Assembly (NCBI GenBank): GCA_008638375.1
Contig: CM018031.1
Span: forward strand, 15,058,062 to 15,122,061
Length of the DNA stretch: 64,000 nt
Origin: Nyssa sinensis
Taxonomy: Eukaryota; Streptophyta; Magnoliopsida; Cornales; Nyssaceae
Reading direction: 5' to 3'
A program made the position numbers and the translations under genes. Below the pieces are notes generated by a model. That model worked only from the letters and a program-made list of their open reading frames with translations. It did not search any database and was not told the origin of the DNA. This document shows, one piece after another, positions 1-10,809 of this stretch. The first letter of the stretch is position 1. Each line of letters opens with the position of its first letter.

Positions 1-418
1 AGAGATTGAACCAACAGAAAAAATCCCTAAGCAGTCTAGGGAAAGGAAGGCATAACCCCATCTCAAACCAAGCGGTATAAACACAAATTTCCCCATCCTG
101 AACTTCCCAAGGGTAGTCGAAGTCATCAGGGGCCCTAAGGGTGACATTTGGAGGAATCTCATACTTCTCCCTAATAACCTCCAACCAAGAGGACGTCACA
201 GCACTCTCTACCTGGGAAGACCGACCTGAGACCTCACCCTCTCTATCCCTAGACTCCGAGAAGGCATCGACTATTCTAACTGAGGGACTAGAGTGAGTCT
301 CCTCCGAGTCAGTCCCCGAGGAAGTGCTACCCCTAATTAGGGTTTGTGACAAAGAAGGAGCTTCCGGAAGGCTCCCCGTCCCATTACCAACATCAGAAGA
401 TGCCGAAGAAGTCGACAT
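1..418 (-). CDS. Partial antisense extra ORF of a Gypsy (Tat-type) retrotransposon
   Basis: Reading frame open from an ATG at 418 to the window edge (139 codons, C-terminus missing). The first ~70 residues are Ser/Thr/Glu-rich and look disordered. After that come WLEVIREKYEIPPNV and, near the cut end, YTAWFEMGLCLPFPRLLRDF. The latter resembles the 'putative gypsy type transposon' domain (PF04195-like) found in plant elements. An LTR lies just downstream and is read on the opposite (+) strand, so this ORF is antisense to its element. Such antisense extra ORFs between integrase and the 3' LTR are known from the Tat lineage of Ty3/Gypsy elements. Function unknown. No frameshift or stop is seen in the visible part. 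Family recognised from motif memory, not a search. Confidence 0.62.
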   Translation of the reverse strand, partial: MSTSSASSDVGNGTGSLPEAPSLSQTLIRGSTSSGTDSEETHSSPSVRIVDAFSESRDREGEVSGRSSQVESAVTSSWLEVIREKYEIPPNVTLRAPDDFDYPWEVQDGEICVYTAWFEMGLCLPFPRLLRDFFCWFNL

Positions 419-831
419 TTCAAAATAACCAAAAGGAGAAGAAGAGAAAATGAAAAGATGAACGAAAACACTAAAACCGAACCTGAATCAAAGTAAGGGA
501 CTTCGGATGGATGGGATTCTTCACAAGGTAGCTTGCTGGTTCGACAATGACGGATGTATATCTCGCTTTGAAAAATCGAAGATGGTAAAAAGAGTCGTAC
601 AAGGCTCCTTCCCCCTTTTATATACATTCGGAGAGTAATGGCTACCCAGGCGAACCGCCACGACAGTATCGCAGCAATAATGATTCGAGAAACCCAAAAA
701 CCGGCTGCGCAATAAATGATGCACCAACAGACGTCTAGGAAAACGAGACGACAGAACGCGTGACTTTTCGGGCACTCTTAATCAACTTAGTTATCCCCCG
801 AGCTCCAACTAAGGCTTGGGGGGGGAGTAAC

Positions 832-1581
832 TGATATACCACTATGTGACACACCAACCACTGCATGACACGTGCAACCGCAAGATCGGTTCACGACTCA
901 TAATAAAGCTCAGGCTCGGCCACATAACTTGTGCTCGGTCGCTTAGTCAAGTTCGGCCTTATAATCTGTGTTCGGCCATTCAGCTCATTCTCGGCCATAC
1001 AGTTCATGATCGGCCATTCAGCTCGTGCTCGGCCTTTCAGCTAGTGCTCGGCCATTCAGCTCGTGCTCAGCCTTTCAGCTTGTGCTCGGCCTTTCAGAGC
1101 GGACCTACAGAGGCCGAGCACGTATCTCTAGAGAAGATCTACTTATCTGCAAAGCTTACAGGTCCGAACACAAACCTTCGGTGTAACACACTGCTATTCA
1201 AAGCTCATCACCGCCTTAATATATGCCGAGCAGAGAATAAGGAAACAGTCTTTTACAAGGAAACCACCACTCATGGTTATCTCTATTTGATGCAATATTC
1301 TACAAGGTAACTACTATCTCCGATGCTCAAATCCCTACTTTCATGGCTCCAAATCCTAATCAACTTAGGAGATCCATTGCCTATAAATTCAACCCTAAAG
1401 GTACGCTTTATTTTCATGCTCATTATTTGGCTTTGATTACAAGTCTTTCAATTCAATTTATTGACTTAAGCATCGGAGCGGCTACCGCCGGAGCCAACCC
1501 GGTGGTCCTCTGATCTTCTGTTTCGAGTGTTTCGCAGGGAGCCGAGCTTGGATCTCACGTGGGCCAAAAAGTGCAGCATCA
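832..1581 (+). repeat. 3' LTR of a Gypsy (Tat-type) retrotransposon
   Basis: A G-rich polypurine tract (about 811-827) precedes a TGAT start at 832. A TATA-like box (TATAAAT, 1382-1388) lies in the second half. The block ends ...GCATCA at 1581, giving TGAT...ATCA termini. The stretch around 1468-1536 (AGCGG, CCGGAGCC, TTTCGCAGGGAGCCGAGC) resembles the 3' part of plant Gypsy LTRs. Direction agrees with an element whose body lies to the left of the window. The partner LTR is not visible, so the boundaries rest on termini and context only. Open frames inside it are artefacts of the tandem repeat at 916-1098. Confidence 0.55.
916..1098 (+). repeat. 19-bp tandem repeat inside the LTR
   Basis: About nine to ten imperfect copies of a 19-bp unit of the type TCGGCCATTCAGCTCGTGC run head to tail. 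They lie in the U3 part of the LTR, upstream of the TATA-like box, where enhancer-like repeats are often found. Confidence 0.8.
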
Positions 1582-2918
1582 ATATTTATATTTATGTGTG
1601 TGTGTGTACACACGTAGACTATTGTCTTATGCTAGTAATAAAATATGTTCTTACCATGTTTATCAATTATTTGGAAGAGGTGTACATTTGCATTATAAGG
1701 TATGGAGACTGCAATCTGATTTGCATATAAAGATTAAAAGATAAGGTTAAGCTTCATTTCAGACCACTTTTGTTGATCCAGTGGCAGATTCCAGGCACTA
1801 TACTAATTGTCAGTGTAGAAAATTAATACACTTTTGGGTAACAAGTAATCACCATTTCTTGCTCTGGCTAGACTTTTTTTCCGTGTGTTTTCTTCTCCCT
1901 TTCCCACTTCGCTTTCCTCTCTCAGGCTGGTGGCTGGAGGGTGGTTGATTTGGGCGCAAAAGACTGGGCTCCACCTCTACTGCAGGCCTACAATAGTTGG
2001 GTGTGGTTCTAACTTCTTAGTTATCCCCCCCAAAATAGCTCATCTTTACATATATATACAAATACATATAGATACATATATACTAGTATTGACTCGTGTT
2101 ATATGCGTGTTATTATCGGAAATAAATTATAATTTACAATTACAACTTTTGCATTAATATTTTTATTTACTCACAATATGAAACAAAAAATTCATCGAAA
2201 CTAATATAAACAAAGTTACATATGCCCTTGTACAACCTCAACCAACATGTGTTAAAAAATAAATCAAGTTCATTATCTTCCAAGCCAAATTCTGATAAAC
2301 TATATGAATTAATTTGAGAGTTTCATAATGAGTTATAGAGGTAGAGAGTAATTTAAGAGGGGGGGGGGGGTGTCTGAAAGAAAATGGACTAGAATTCTAT
2401 TAAAAAAGGTAATAGACGAGTCAGTTGGAAAACAGAGTGTAGAACGTTTGAATTGATTCCATTTTCACAAGGAGACTACTTTTCAATTTCAATATTGAAT
2501 TCGCTAAGAAAATTCAATTTAGTTTTCCTTTGATGACTTGTAATCTATAAATATTGATTATTTACGTGTTTATTTTATTATTGAAGTTGGAGACAGGGAG
2601 TCAATGGAAAAAGGGGACTTTTACACCCTCAGTCCTAAGATGATGGAAGGAATTGAAAGTTTTTTAAATTTACATTTCTTATGAAGAAAGCGAAGTCTCC
2701 ATAATATAAGTTTACCATATGGTTGTCAACACCATTAAAGAAATCCTACCCAACCTGTGTTGTGCATGCCCAAATATTGGAGGGGGAGCAATTCCGTTGC
2801 AATTTCCTCTGTAACTGTTGCAATGACCAATCAATGCATCTCACTTTTTGGAGTAATTTTCTTGAGCTTACCTAAAACCAAATAATAATATTCTTCTTGA
2901 GATCTCTATCCTGGTCAA
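1582..2918. other. Intergenic, no gene seen
   Basis: AT-rich DNA with a short TG/TA microsatellite near 1590-1610, TA/CA-rich sequence near 2040-2090 and a G homopolymer near 2360-2370. Short open frames here show no codon bias or family motif. Confidence 0.6.
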
Positions 2919-3169
2919 TACTTCCTCCGTTCCATAAGAATCTTTTATTTCATTTTGGCTTGTCCCATTTAAAGAGTTTTATTTGAAAAGTAAACGTACT
3001 TTTATCTTATAAATTTTCAAAATTATTCATTATTACACTTAATGTGAACATGATTTACAATTAAATGAGGACAATATGAAAAATTTAAATCGTTTCAAAA
3101 TAATAAAATAATACTTTTTAAAAAGTTAGAATTCTCAAATGAGACTACTATTTTGAAACAGAGGGAGTA
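2919..3169. mobile_element. Stowaway-like (Tc1/Mariner) MITE
   Basis: About 250 bp with inverted termini: the left end reads CTTCCTCCGTTCCA and the right end, read inward, CTCCCTCTGTTTCA. Both ends are flanked by TA. The CTCCCTCCGT-type terminus with a TA target is the Stowaway signature. No coding capacity, so it would depend on a Mariner-type transposase in trans. Confidence 0.65.
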
Positions 3170-3382
3170 AATAATTTTATATGTGGCATTACAGAAGAAA
3201 TAGGAAATGGAGCCTTTGGTCCAGAATACTATAGTAACACACACACGCACAGTGGATATATTTGCACTCGATAAGGTGATCAAATGTTCTGTTGCACTAA
3301 GGTCACATTTATTTAGGTGGGAGTGTGTGACACCGCCCAAAGAGTGCTCATATCCCCTCCTTATTTATATGGTTCAGAATAT

Positions 3383-3388
<6 letters not shown>

Positions 3389-3414
<26 letters not shown>
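3389..3414. repeat. (TA)n microsatellite
   Basis: Thirteen uninterrupted TA units. Confidence 0.95.
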
Positions 3415-4140
3415 GAGCGTTCATCTTAGGTCCATAAAAAATAATTAAATTATTAATAAGTTCAAGTTTAAACTTAATTATCAACCAAGTTCATCATCTT
3501 TCATTGGACAAAAATGCCCCAGGGTTTTTCTCCGAAAATAATTAAGCTAGATGTACGTGACTTCTATCCAACTTTCAAGAAGGCATTTTAAAATTTTAAA
3601 ATTCAATAATTCAAAATATATAAATCCGTTTTCAATAAAATTTATATATATAAACTCTAAAAAATCGAGATCTATAAAACAAGATTCATTTGTAATATGA
3701 AATTTAAAAAAAAAAAAATTGCTTCTCAAACTGTAAAATTTTACATTTATAAAGAAAGTAGTACAATTTTTAATTTCGCTGAGTTTTTTACTTGTTATCA
3801 GTTTTATTTATTTTTTTGAGTTGCATTTTGGATGTCAAAAAGAGTCTTATAAAGTAGTTAAAACTACAACAACAAAAAATTAGTTTAGACGTAAAAGTAA
3901 TGAGAGTGTGAAATTTTATACTTACTTTGCTTGTCAAAAAGAGTCTTTTAAAATAGTAAAAATTACAACAAAAAAAATTAATTTAGACATAAAACAGTGA
4001 GAGTGTGAAATTATAATTAAAATAAACACATTTTAACACAAATTATAATTGAAATGAGTTACATAGATTGCAAGGAGGCTGGCAAGATGGGCCTCATTGC
4101 TAAAAAAAAGTGAAAAAGAATTAGTGAAAAAGTGAAATTA
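3415..4140. other. AT-rich non-coding stretch with a two-copy direct repeat
   Basis: No gene seen. A block beginning GTCAAAAAGAGTCTT at about 3834 recurs at about 3933 (period ~99 bp, diverged), each followed by a similar AAAACTACAACAA... segment and GTGAGAGTGTGAAATT. Confidence 0.5.
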
Positions 4141-4144
4141 AAGG

Positions 4145-6390
4145 GGGAGAGCAGTGAAACATCGGAGAAGGACTATGTTGCCTTCAGATACTGCTCATGC
4201 TCTAAAACATCTAAAGTATTCAATGCATCCATACAAGATTGAATTGAGTACCGATCTTTTAAGTTAGAGAAATCCTCAACAACAGTGGTAGTGCCTTCTA
4301 TTTGCTTCTTGTGGGCCTAAGCAAAATCTGTAAATGCGTCCAATGCGATGTCCATACTAGATACCTTACTAGATTTAGTAGCTCTACCACTTATTTGCTC
4401 ATTACAAACACGTTTACCATTGTTGGAAACACGTTCTCCATCCAACAGGGAGTCATATTGCATACCAGTACTTGAATTGTCGTGAACCCCAGCCCCCATA
4501 ACATCATCTTCTAAATCCTTCTCCTCATCTGAATTTAGTGGCAATTGGCACAATAACCTGGCTAAAGACCTATTTGCGGTGGTAGTGTTAAAAATTATAC
4601 ACAGCAAATTATAATGTTCATACCTTTTGCGTTGAAATTTACGTGCTTTAGGATATGCCTACAAATGTGAAATGGGAACATGTTAACCAACATAGCCAAT
4701 ATAAATTGAAAAATAAAAATTGTTTCTACAAGTATGATAATTAGGTTAAATAGTTACCTTAAGATGTTTCTGTTATACGTTTTCAGTAGCAGTGACAGTA
4801 TTTGTTTCAGGATTCCAACCAAATCCAGAAATAGTAGGCCTCAACAATGTTGCGAACTCTCGACATTTCATTCTAAGCCTAGTGTACTTTGTTTTCAATT
4901 TTTGAACTGTGTACCGTTTGCTAAACAAATTAAACAGTTGTTCATCTAGCTTATACCACACACATTTATGAAAAGTATTGGCCTGTAAAGGATTCTTTTA
5001 AACCTCATCCACCTTCATTATGATAAATGCTTCCTCCACTCTTAGAGGCCAGTGCACAGAATCCTCAAATTCATCCATTTGTTTGGACATCTAACGCAAT
5101 TGTGGTTTAAAAAAAAACAAAGAACTAAAATAGAAGAACTAAAATAATGTAATGGTAATTTACGAAGAAAATTTTATCACATTTGTGTGAAAGCCAATGT
5201 TTGGCATAAAGCCCATATGTCCAGTAAAAAAAAAAGTTCATGGAATCACAAAATATATGTACAAGAAGCAAAAAAAAAAAAAAAGAGATATAAAATTCAA
5301 GAACTAAAATAATGTAGTGATAATCTGTAGACAATTTTTTCACATTTGTATGAAAGCCAATGTTTGGCATCAAGCCCATATGTCCAGTTAAAAAAAAGGT
5401 TTATAGAATCACAGAATATATGTACAATAAGTAAAAAAAAAACAGAGGTATAAAATTCAAGAACTAAAATAATGTAGTGATAATCTATAGACATTTTTTT
5501 CACATTTGTGTGGAAGCCAATGTTTGGTATCAAGCCCATATGTCAGTTAAAAAAAAAAGGTTCATAGAATTACAGAATATATGTACAATAAGTAAAAAAA
5601 AAAAACAGAGATATAAAATTCAAGAACTAAAATAATGTAGTGATAATTTGTAAAAATTTTTATCACATTTGTGTGGAAGCCAATGTTTGGCATAAAACTC
5701 ATATGTCCAGTAAAAAAAAAGTTCATGGAATCACAGAATATATGTACAAGAAGCAAAAGAAAAAAAAATAGAGATATAAAATTCAACAACTAAAATAATG
5801 TAGTGATAATCTGTAAAAAAATTTATCACATTTGTGTAGAAGCCAATGTTTGGCATAAAGCCCATATGTCCAGTAAAAAAAAGTTCATGGAATTACATAA
5901 TATATGTACAAGAAGCAAAAAAAAAAAAAAAAAACAGAGATATAAAATTGAAGAACTAAAATAATGTAGTGATAATCTGTAAACATTTTTTTCACATTTG
6001 TGTGGAAGCCAATATTTGGCATCAAGTCCATATGTCCAGTAAAAAAATAAATATTCATGGAATCATAGAATGTATGTACAAGAACCAAAAAAAAAAAAAA
6101 AATAGAGATATAAAAATCATAAACTAAAATAATACTTTCTTGAATGGTGAAGGAGGAATTGGTACTGCGTTCTCGTCCATGTTACTGTGTTCTATAGAAT
6201 AAGCAACACATTCATCCAACTTTCTCTTCCGCCCTCTTGTTAACATTTGTTGCGATGAAGGAACTGGATATGCCACTCCTAATACATAGAATGGATTTCT
6301 TCACGGAATGCGTATTTCTTCACCGAAAATTTCGTATACCACTAATGATTTCGCAGTCAAATTCGTCAAACTCGTCTGGAAGAGAGAAAG
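4145..6390 (-). pseudogene. MYB/SANT-like domain gene, decayed (L10-interacting MYB type)
   Basis: Three exons can be traced: about 6136-6390, 4758-5090 and about 4145-4658. The introns have GT/AG ends (5091-6135 and 4659-4757). Exon 1 gives a basic TRGRKRKLDE segment and ENAVPIPPSPFKK. Exon 2 carries the Myb/SANT-like DNA-binding fold (PF12776-like): VEEAFI, VQKLKTKYTRLRMKCREF, GFGWNPETNTV. Exon 3 continues KHLKAYPKARKFQRK, then CIIFNTTTA, an acidic stretch and DALNTLDVLEHEQYLKA. In intact relatives these proteins are nuclear and associated with Harbinger-type transposase genes or are host-domesticated. Five in-frame stops break it (at 6301-6303, 4998-5000, 4773-4775, 4317-4319 and 4173-4175), so no full protein can be made. 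The first intron is almost entirely a tandem repeat. No start codon is assigned. Confidence 0.75.
5136..6120. repeat. ~164-bp tandem repeat, six copies, in an intron of the MYB-like pseudogene
   Basis: The segment GAACTAAAATAATG recurs at about 5136, 5301, 5461, 5624, 5788, 5953 and (truncated) 6120, a spacing of 160-167 bp. Each unit also holds a conserved GCCAATGTTTGGCAT core, CCATATGTCC and a poly(A) tract of variable length. Copies are highly similar, with most length change in the A-tract. Open frames read through it on the minus strand are translations of the repeat, not genes. Confidence 0.9.
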
Positions 6391-7245
6391 ATTGATGGTC
6401 GTGTACGTACAAAGAGAGAGAAAGAAAGAACTTCAATTCGAGCTAGATGGGTGTTGTATCTCGGTATAGATAAAGAGATAATTATTTGCATAACTGGATA
6501 TGAAATCTTACTTATATTTCTTTGCAATTGAAGAATTTAGTGGACAGGATTCTTGAGCTCCCAAATAATCAACTCTATCGGACAAGATATATGTGAAGTT
6601 AACAGCCTCTTATCAGAGACAAGGTGAGAGATGGAGAGATGAGAACATAAAAAGAAGATAGAACAGGAGAAAGAGAGATTCAAATTCTTCAATATGCTTG
6701 TTTAGAGATGGTAATGTGTAAGAAAAAAAGGGTATAACGGGCTTCAGTTGAGAGAGAGCTATTTACATATTACTGAGAGAAAGAGAGAGTTCAGAAAGAA
6801 TAGAAAATGGGTTAAGTGTAAGAGACATTTTCTTGGGTATTACACTAAGAGAGAGAGGGGCGTGTGTTATTGATAAATTACGTGTGTCAGTAAGGAAGAA
6901 ATTAGATTCTAACAGTACACAGCATAAAACAATCCTTTATGATATTTTACTGTATATTTTAGATTGCTTTTCAGAGAATACAACTGTCTAATTCTACAAT
7001 AATTTAACATCTAAATATTTTTTTAAAAAAATAATATTAAATAAATTCACATTTCAATCATTATCCAACAGAGTCCTAACACTGCAAAAATAAAAAAAAA
7101 AATGCTACTCATTTTGGAAATGTTACTCATTTTTGGACCTTCTAGAATCATTATTTTTATTTAAATAAAATTTTGTATGATGGTTCAAAATTTGGCGGCG
7201 TCGGCACTACCGGATTACCTCACTTGTTTGAATTCATGCTTACGT
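6391..7245. other. Intergenic, GA-rich tracts, no gene seen
   Basis: Contains several AGAGAGAAAG-type purine tracts (about 6410-6850), then AT-rich DNA. It would include the 5' end of the MYB-like pseudogene and the distal promoter of the small gene at 7483. Confidence 0.5.
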
Positions 7246-7251
7246 CACGTG
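7246..7251 (+). promoter_or_regulatory. G-box (CACGTG) upstream of the small gene
   Basis: A palindromic CACGTG in the context TACGTCACGTGC, about 235 bp upstream of the ATG at 7483. It overlaps a second ACGT core. G-boxes bind bZIP and bHLH factors; functional use here is an inference from position. Confidence 0.35.
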
Positions 7252-7482
7252 CTTACATTAGTTAAGCGTGTGAGGAACCAAAAAGTCCTATTGCTGCGCC
7301 AAACCTCCAATCCCAAACTTGAAGGCCAAGTAATTGGTTTATTTAATTCCAAGTCCCCACAGCCACCACTTAAAATACAATCACCCTACAGTCTGGTCAG
7401 CAACAGATTCTCAAGCTCTATCATTTCCCTTTCTTTCGTACTCAGTATATTCTCTCAGTACCTCCTTTCCTCTGTTTTGGCC

Positions 7483-7722
7483 ATGGAAGCCTCGAAACTG
7501 AAGAAAAAGCCCAAACCAAATCCTCCTCCGAGGAGAGGACAGATCAAGCGCAAGATGATCCGCCGACTTGTCAAATCAATTGCGTCAACGGTGGGTGGGA
7601 TCAGTAGAAGAGAGGTGAAAATGGAGGTCCCCTTAGCTCAAGCTCCACAACCCCACATGAAACTCCGAGTGGATGCAACTCAGATGGCGATTCTGATGGG
7701 TGATTACTTCCCAATTCACTGA
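7483..7722 (+). CDS. Small basic plant protein with PPRRGQIK motif, 79 aa
   Basis: Single-exon frame of 79 codons ending at TGA 7720-7722. The start at 7483 (context GGCCATGGAA) is preferred over an in-frame ATG at 7177. The longer N-terminus would be low-complexity and lies in what looks like promoter and leader sequence, while the 79-residue part is compact and conserved-looking. It begins MEASKLKKKPKPNPPPRRGQ, continues IKRKMIRRLVKSIAS and ends MAILMGDYFPIH. The Lys/Arg/Pro-rich N-terminus with PPRRGQIK is shared, as I recall, by a plant-specific family of short proteins of unknown function. No signal peptide or membrane segment is evident; the basic N-terminus could suit nuclear or organelle targeting. 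A poly(A) signal follows. No reliable function can be given. Confidence 0.6.
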   Translation: MEASKLKKKPKPNPPPRRGQIKRKMIRRLVKSIASTVGGISRREVKMEVPLAQAPQPHMKLRVDATQMAILMGDYFPIH

Positions 7723-7889
7723 ATCTGGGGGTTTATAGTTTATTGACATATTGGTATCTCAGCTTGAAGTTTGTAGATATATGTTGCTGCTTGGAGTGGT
7801 TGTTGTTTGTACATATTGGTATCATCATCTCTCTCTCTAAAGCAGGGATGTAAATAAATAATGTTGTAATTTGTTAATTGTTGCCTGTA

Positions 7890-7895
7890 AATAAA
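7890..7895 (+). promoter_or_regulatory. Poly(A) signal of the small gene
   Basis: AATAAA 168 bp after the stop codon, preceded by TG/TTGT-rich sequence typical of plant far-upstream elements. AAATAAATAATG near 7852 is an alternative. Confidence 0.45.
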
Positions 7896-7900
7896 GAATA

Positions 7901-8948
7901 TTTTTTCTTTTCGTTGTATTTCTACCTCTCTATTATTTCTGCATCATTTGACTTACTTGATAATTATAGAATTTTATTTATTTATTTTATATTTTATTAC
8001 ATTACTTCTTTCATATTTTGTTATTAAACGATTAAAATATCATTGTACATTAAATTAACTTTCTTTAATTCTTTTTTTGAAATAATAATAAATATTTTAT
8101 AATTATTAAATATTATAAAAGAGATTAGTATAAATAATTTTTTAAATTAAAATAATAATTTTTTATTTTTTTTGTTAACATCTTACTGAAAAAAATTCAC
8201 TATAATATCAAAATTATTAAATATTAGAGAAAAAAGTCAACATAATTATCATTTAAATTTATTGTTGATCAGTAGGACAATAGAACTGTTGGATCTAAGC
8301 GAAGCTTACAAGGAAGGTGCCTCTAGTTCCGGCATGCTCTCCCTTCAAAAAAAAATTGGGAAACTTTTTCCCCCAAAGTTTTCTTCCAAAATAATTTTTT
8401 CACAATTTTTTTCATACAACTCAGCAATCAAAAATTCTGGCTTGATATTACCCCCACCCCAATATAAATTTATAGTTCTGCCCTTGCATAAAACTCCACT
8501 TCATTCAATAAGCCAAAAAAAAAATGAAAAATCTCTCCTAATGTCAATTACCCTTATTTCATAAATGATTGAATAGTTCAACTTTAAAAAAAAGGTGTTG
8601 TGCTTTTATTTGTGTGAACGGATAAACTCTTCATGATATTTAAATTCACAATTTCTAGATTATAGTGGAAAGATTTCATAATTGGAGTTTTAAATTGTGA
8701 ACTTGTGTGGTGATAGAAATTTAAATTCATGTCAAATTTTGATTACGATTTATGTTGTACTTGAAATTCGTTCTTTCGATCAACTATGCTAAACTTAGAT
8801 AGACTTTAAAATGTTTAATATCACAGTAAGAATGTGGGAAAGATGACTCTCCAGTCAGGTGAGAAAAATCATTTTCAAGAAAGGAAAGTTGGTTTTCCTC
8901 ATGTGCAGGCATAGCAGCCCAAAGTCATCTTTCTAGATGCTATACAAA
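7901..8948. other. AT-rich intergenic DNA, no gene seen
   Basis: Very AT-rich (especially 7960-8260). A 100-codon open frame at 8262-8564 has no recognisable domain and is not called. Confidence 0.5.
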
Positions 8949-9562
8949 TAGGGGGCGTAAGTCGGGTGGGTCGAGTTTGAATTGAATCATATTTAAATTC
9001 AACTTAAGTTTTAAAACAGTCAACTCGAGCTCGGTTCGAACCCAAACGACTCAACCTGTTAAGTTTTAAAACAGTCAACTCGAGCTCGGTTCAAACCCAA
9101 ACAATTCAACCTGAGTCCGACCCGAACTAAAATTTATTAGTATCGGATTCAATTCGAGTCTGGCCCGAACCCAATTATTAATTACAATTTTTAGATTTTA
9201 TTCACAATTTTTTTAATAAATTATTATAATTTTTCCTATTTTGATTATACACTATAAGTTTCAATACTTTCTTTCACTTTCTTATTCTAAAAGAATCTAA
9301 AAATTGTTAAAATAATTCATTCAACATAATTTAATTTAAAAAATTGTTAAAAGACAACAAGTTTTTAAAATTTTAAAAATATAAATAATAATTCTTGTAA
9401 GAAATTTCTATTAATTTAATAATAGATAACTAAAGTATAAAAAATATAATATATAAAATATTAAATTCGAATTCGAATTTAATTCAAATTTTTAAAGTCT
9501 TAATCCAAATTCAATCATAATTTAGATTTGACTTGAATTCTTTTGCCCAAGTTGCATCTCAA
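8949..9562. mobile_element. Non-autonomous hAT-like element, family 1 copy A
   Basis: 614 bp bounded by a perfect 8-bp target duplication TATACAAA (8941-8948 and 9563-9570), diagnostic of hAT elements. The left terminus reads TAGGGGGCGTAAGTCGGG; the right terminus, read inward, is TTGAGATGCAACTTGGGC. Subterminal sequence is rich in CTCGAG/CCGAAC motifs. Its core matches, in reverse orientation, the element at 55440-56041 along most of its length. A 55-bp segment is tandemly duplicated inside it (9004-9058 and 9059-9113). No transposase frame. Confidence 0.85.
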
Positions 9563-9570
9563 TATACAAA

Positions 9571-10359
9571 TAACTTATTTTATAATATTTGTTTAAGGGG
9601 ACTCTTCAGCGCCTGAAAGACTTTTTAAGCTTCCTGCACTCCAATTCCTGCATGTGAATTAGACAGGAAGAGACTTTCAAGAGAGCGCTAACAGTAGTTC
9701 CATACAATTGTATCACGTGAACTTACTTTGCTGCTAAGCAAATCCAAATCTGGATACCAAAGTAGTTTACTATATTGATATGTCCAAGGAAAAAAACTTT
9801 TTTTATTTCATAAATTATTAACAAAATTTATGTAATAATATATAAAAAATAGAAATATTAATGATGATTATTTTATTTTATAATATAATAAATAATAAAC
9901 AATATATAATTATCAATTATAAAAATAAAATTATTCCTAAATTGAGTAAAAATACGAGAAGATTGCGGTCAATTAATCGAATGATCTATTCCAATCTTTT
10001 CAATATAAATAATGCTATATATTCTAAATTTTTGTAACAAAACTTGCTTATCCAATAAAATGGTAATAGATTATTAATAAAATATTAACAATGTAATAAA
10101 TTATCACTAATGACACAATATTTAAGATACAAAATTATGACACTCATAAAGTACCCATCCCATATATTCTTTAGTTATTCGTCTTTGAATGGTCATGCAT
10201 ATAGGCTACTCACTTGTCATGACAAATTGATTAAAGGAATGTGTAATTGGTACTTAATTCCTTAGGATTAAGTGTCTGTGCCCTATTCGTCTTAAAACAA
10301 TCTGAACTCATTTGAAAAACATTAATAGGCATTTGCAAATTTTAGACTCCCTTTGTTTT
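9571..10359. other. AT-rich intergenic DNA, no gene seen
   Basis: Non-coding sequence up to the AGTTT target site (10360-10364) of the Copia insertion. Confidence 0.5.
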
Positions 10360-10364
10360 AGTTT

Positions 10365-10795
10365 TGTTGGATATTCCATCGAGTTGGACCGAACCCATAA
10401 TTATTGAGGCATTCACAAAATTTGAATAAGAGTTGTGATAAGATCAAAACTTTTATCATTATGTGGTTGGTTTTAAATTTGAACAAACACAGATATTTAT
10501 CCTGCGTTTTGGTTGCACGATAAGTGTGAAAAAAAAATTTGGTTATTGTGAACTCTCCTGGCTCCCAAGTTCTCTTTGAGATTCTTCTTAGGCTACAATT
10601 TACGCTTCTGGACTTGGATTGTAGAAAGACATAGAAGACTCGTATTGTAGTCATTCTATTGACGAGAAAGTTCTATCTGTGGGGATCCAATGGTCATCAC
10701 AAAGTCGTAACACAAGTAAAGATCTTCCGCTTTCGCGAATCCGATTGTAAGAGATAACGGGATTCATACCCGATTTTATATATATCTTTCCTTCA
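10365..10795 (+). repeat. 5' LTR of the Copia element
   Basis: Starts TGTTGGATATT and ends TTTCCTTCA, directly followed by the primer-binding site. Matches 24144-24575 along its whole length. Confidence 0.93.
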
Positions 10796-10796
10796 T

Positions 10797-10809
10797 TGGT
10801 ATCAGAGTC
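10797..10809 (+). other. Copia primer-binding site (initiator tRNA-Met)
   Basis: TGGTATCAGAG, complementary to the 3' end of plant initiator tRNA-Met, one base after the 5' LTR. Confidence 0.85.

Noticed and set aside
846..1310. 154-codon open frame
   Set aside because: It lies wholly in the LTR and its sequence is the translated 19-bp tandem repeat.
5125..6088. Series of minus-strand frames encoding MGLMPNIGFHTNVKK-like repeats; also considered as a CRISPR-like array
   Set aside because: These are translations of the 164-bp tandem repeat in an intron. The whole unit is conserved with no unique spacers, and the host is a plant.
7177..7482. N-terminal extension of the small protein gene to ATG 7177
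   Set aside because: The extension has no domain, covers promoter-like sequence with a G-box, and the internal ATG has better context and starts the conserved-looking part.
8262..8564. 100-codon open frame
   Set aside because: Low-complexity, no recognisable motif, AT-rich surroundings, no splice or promoter signal.
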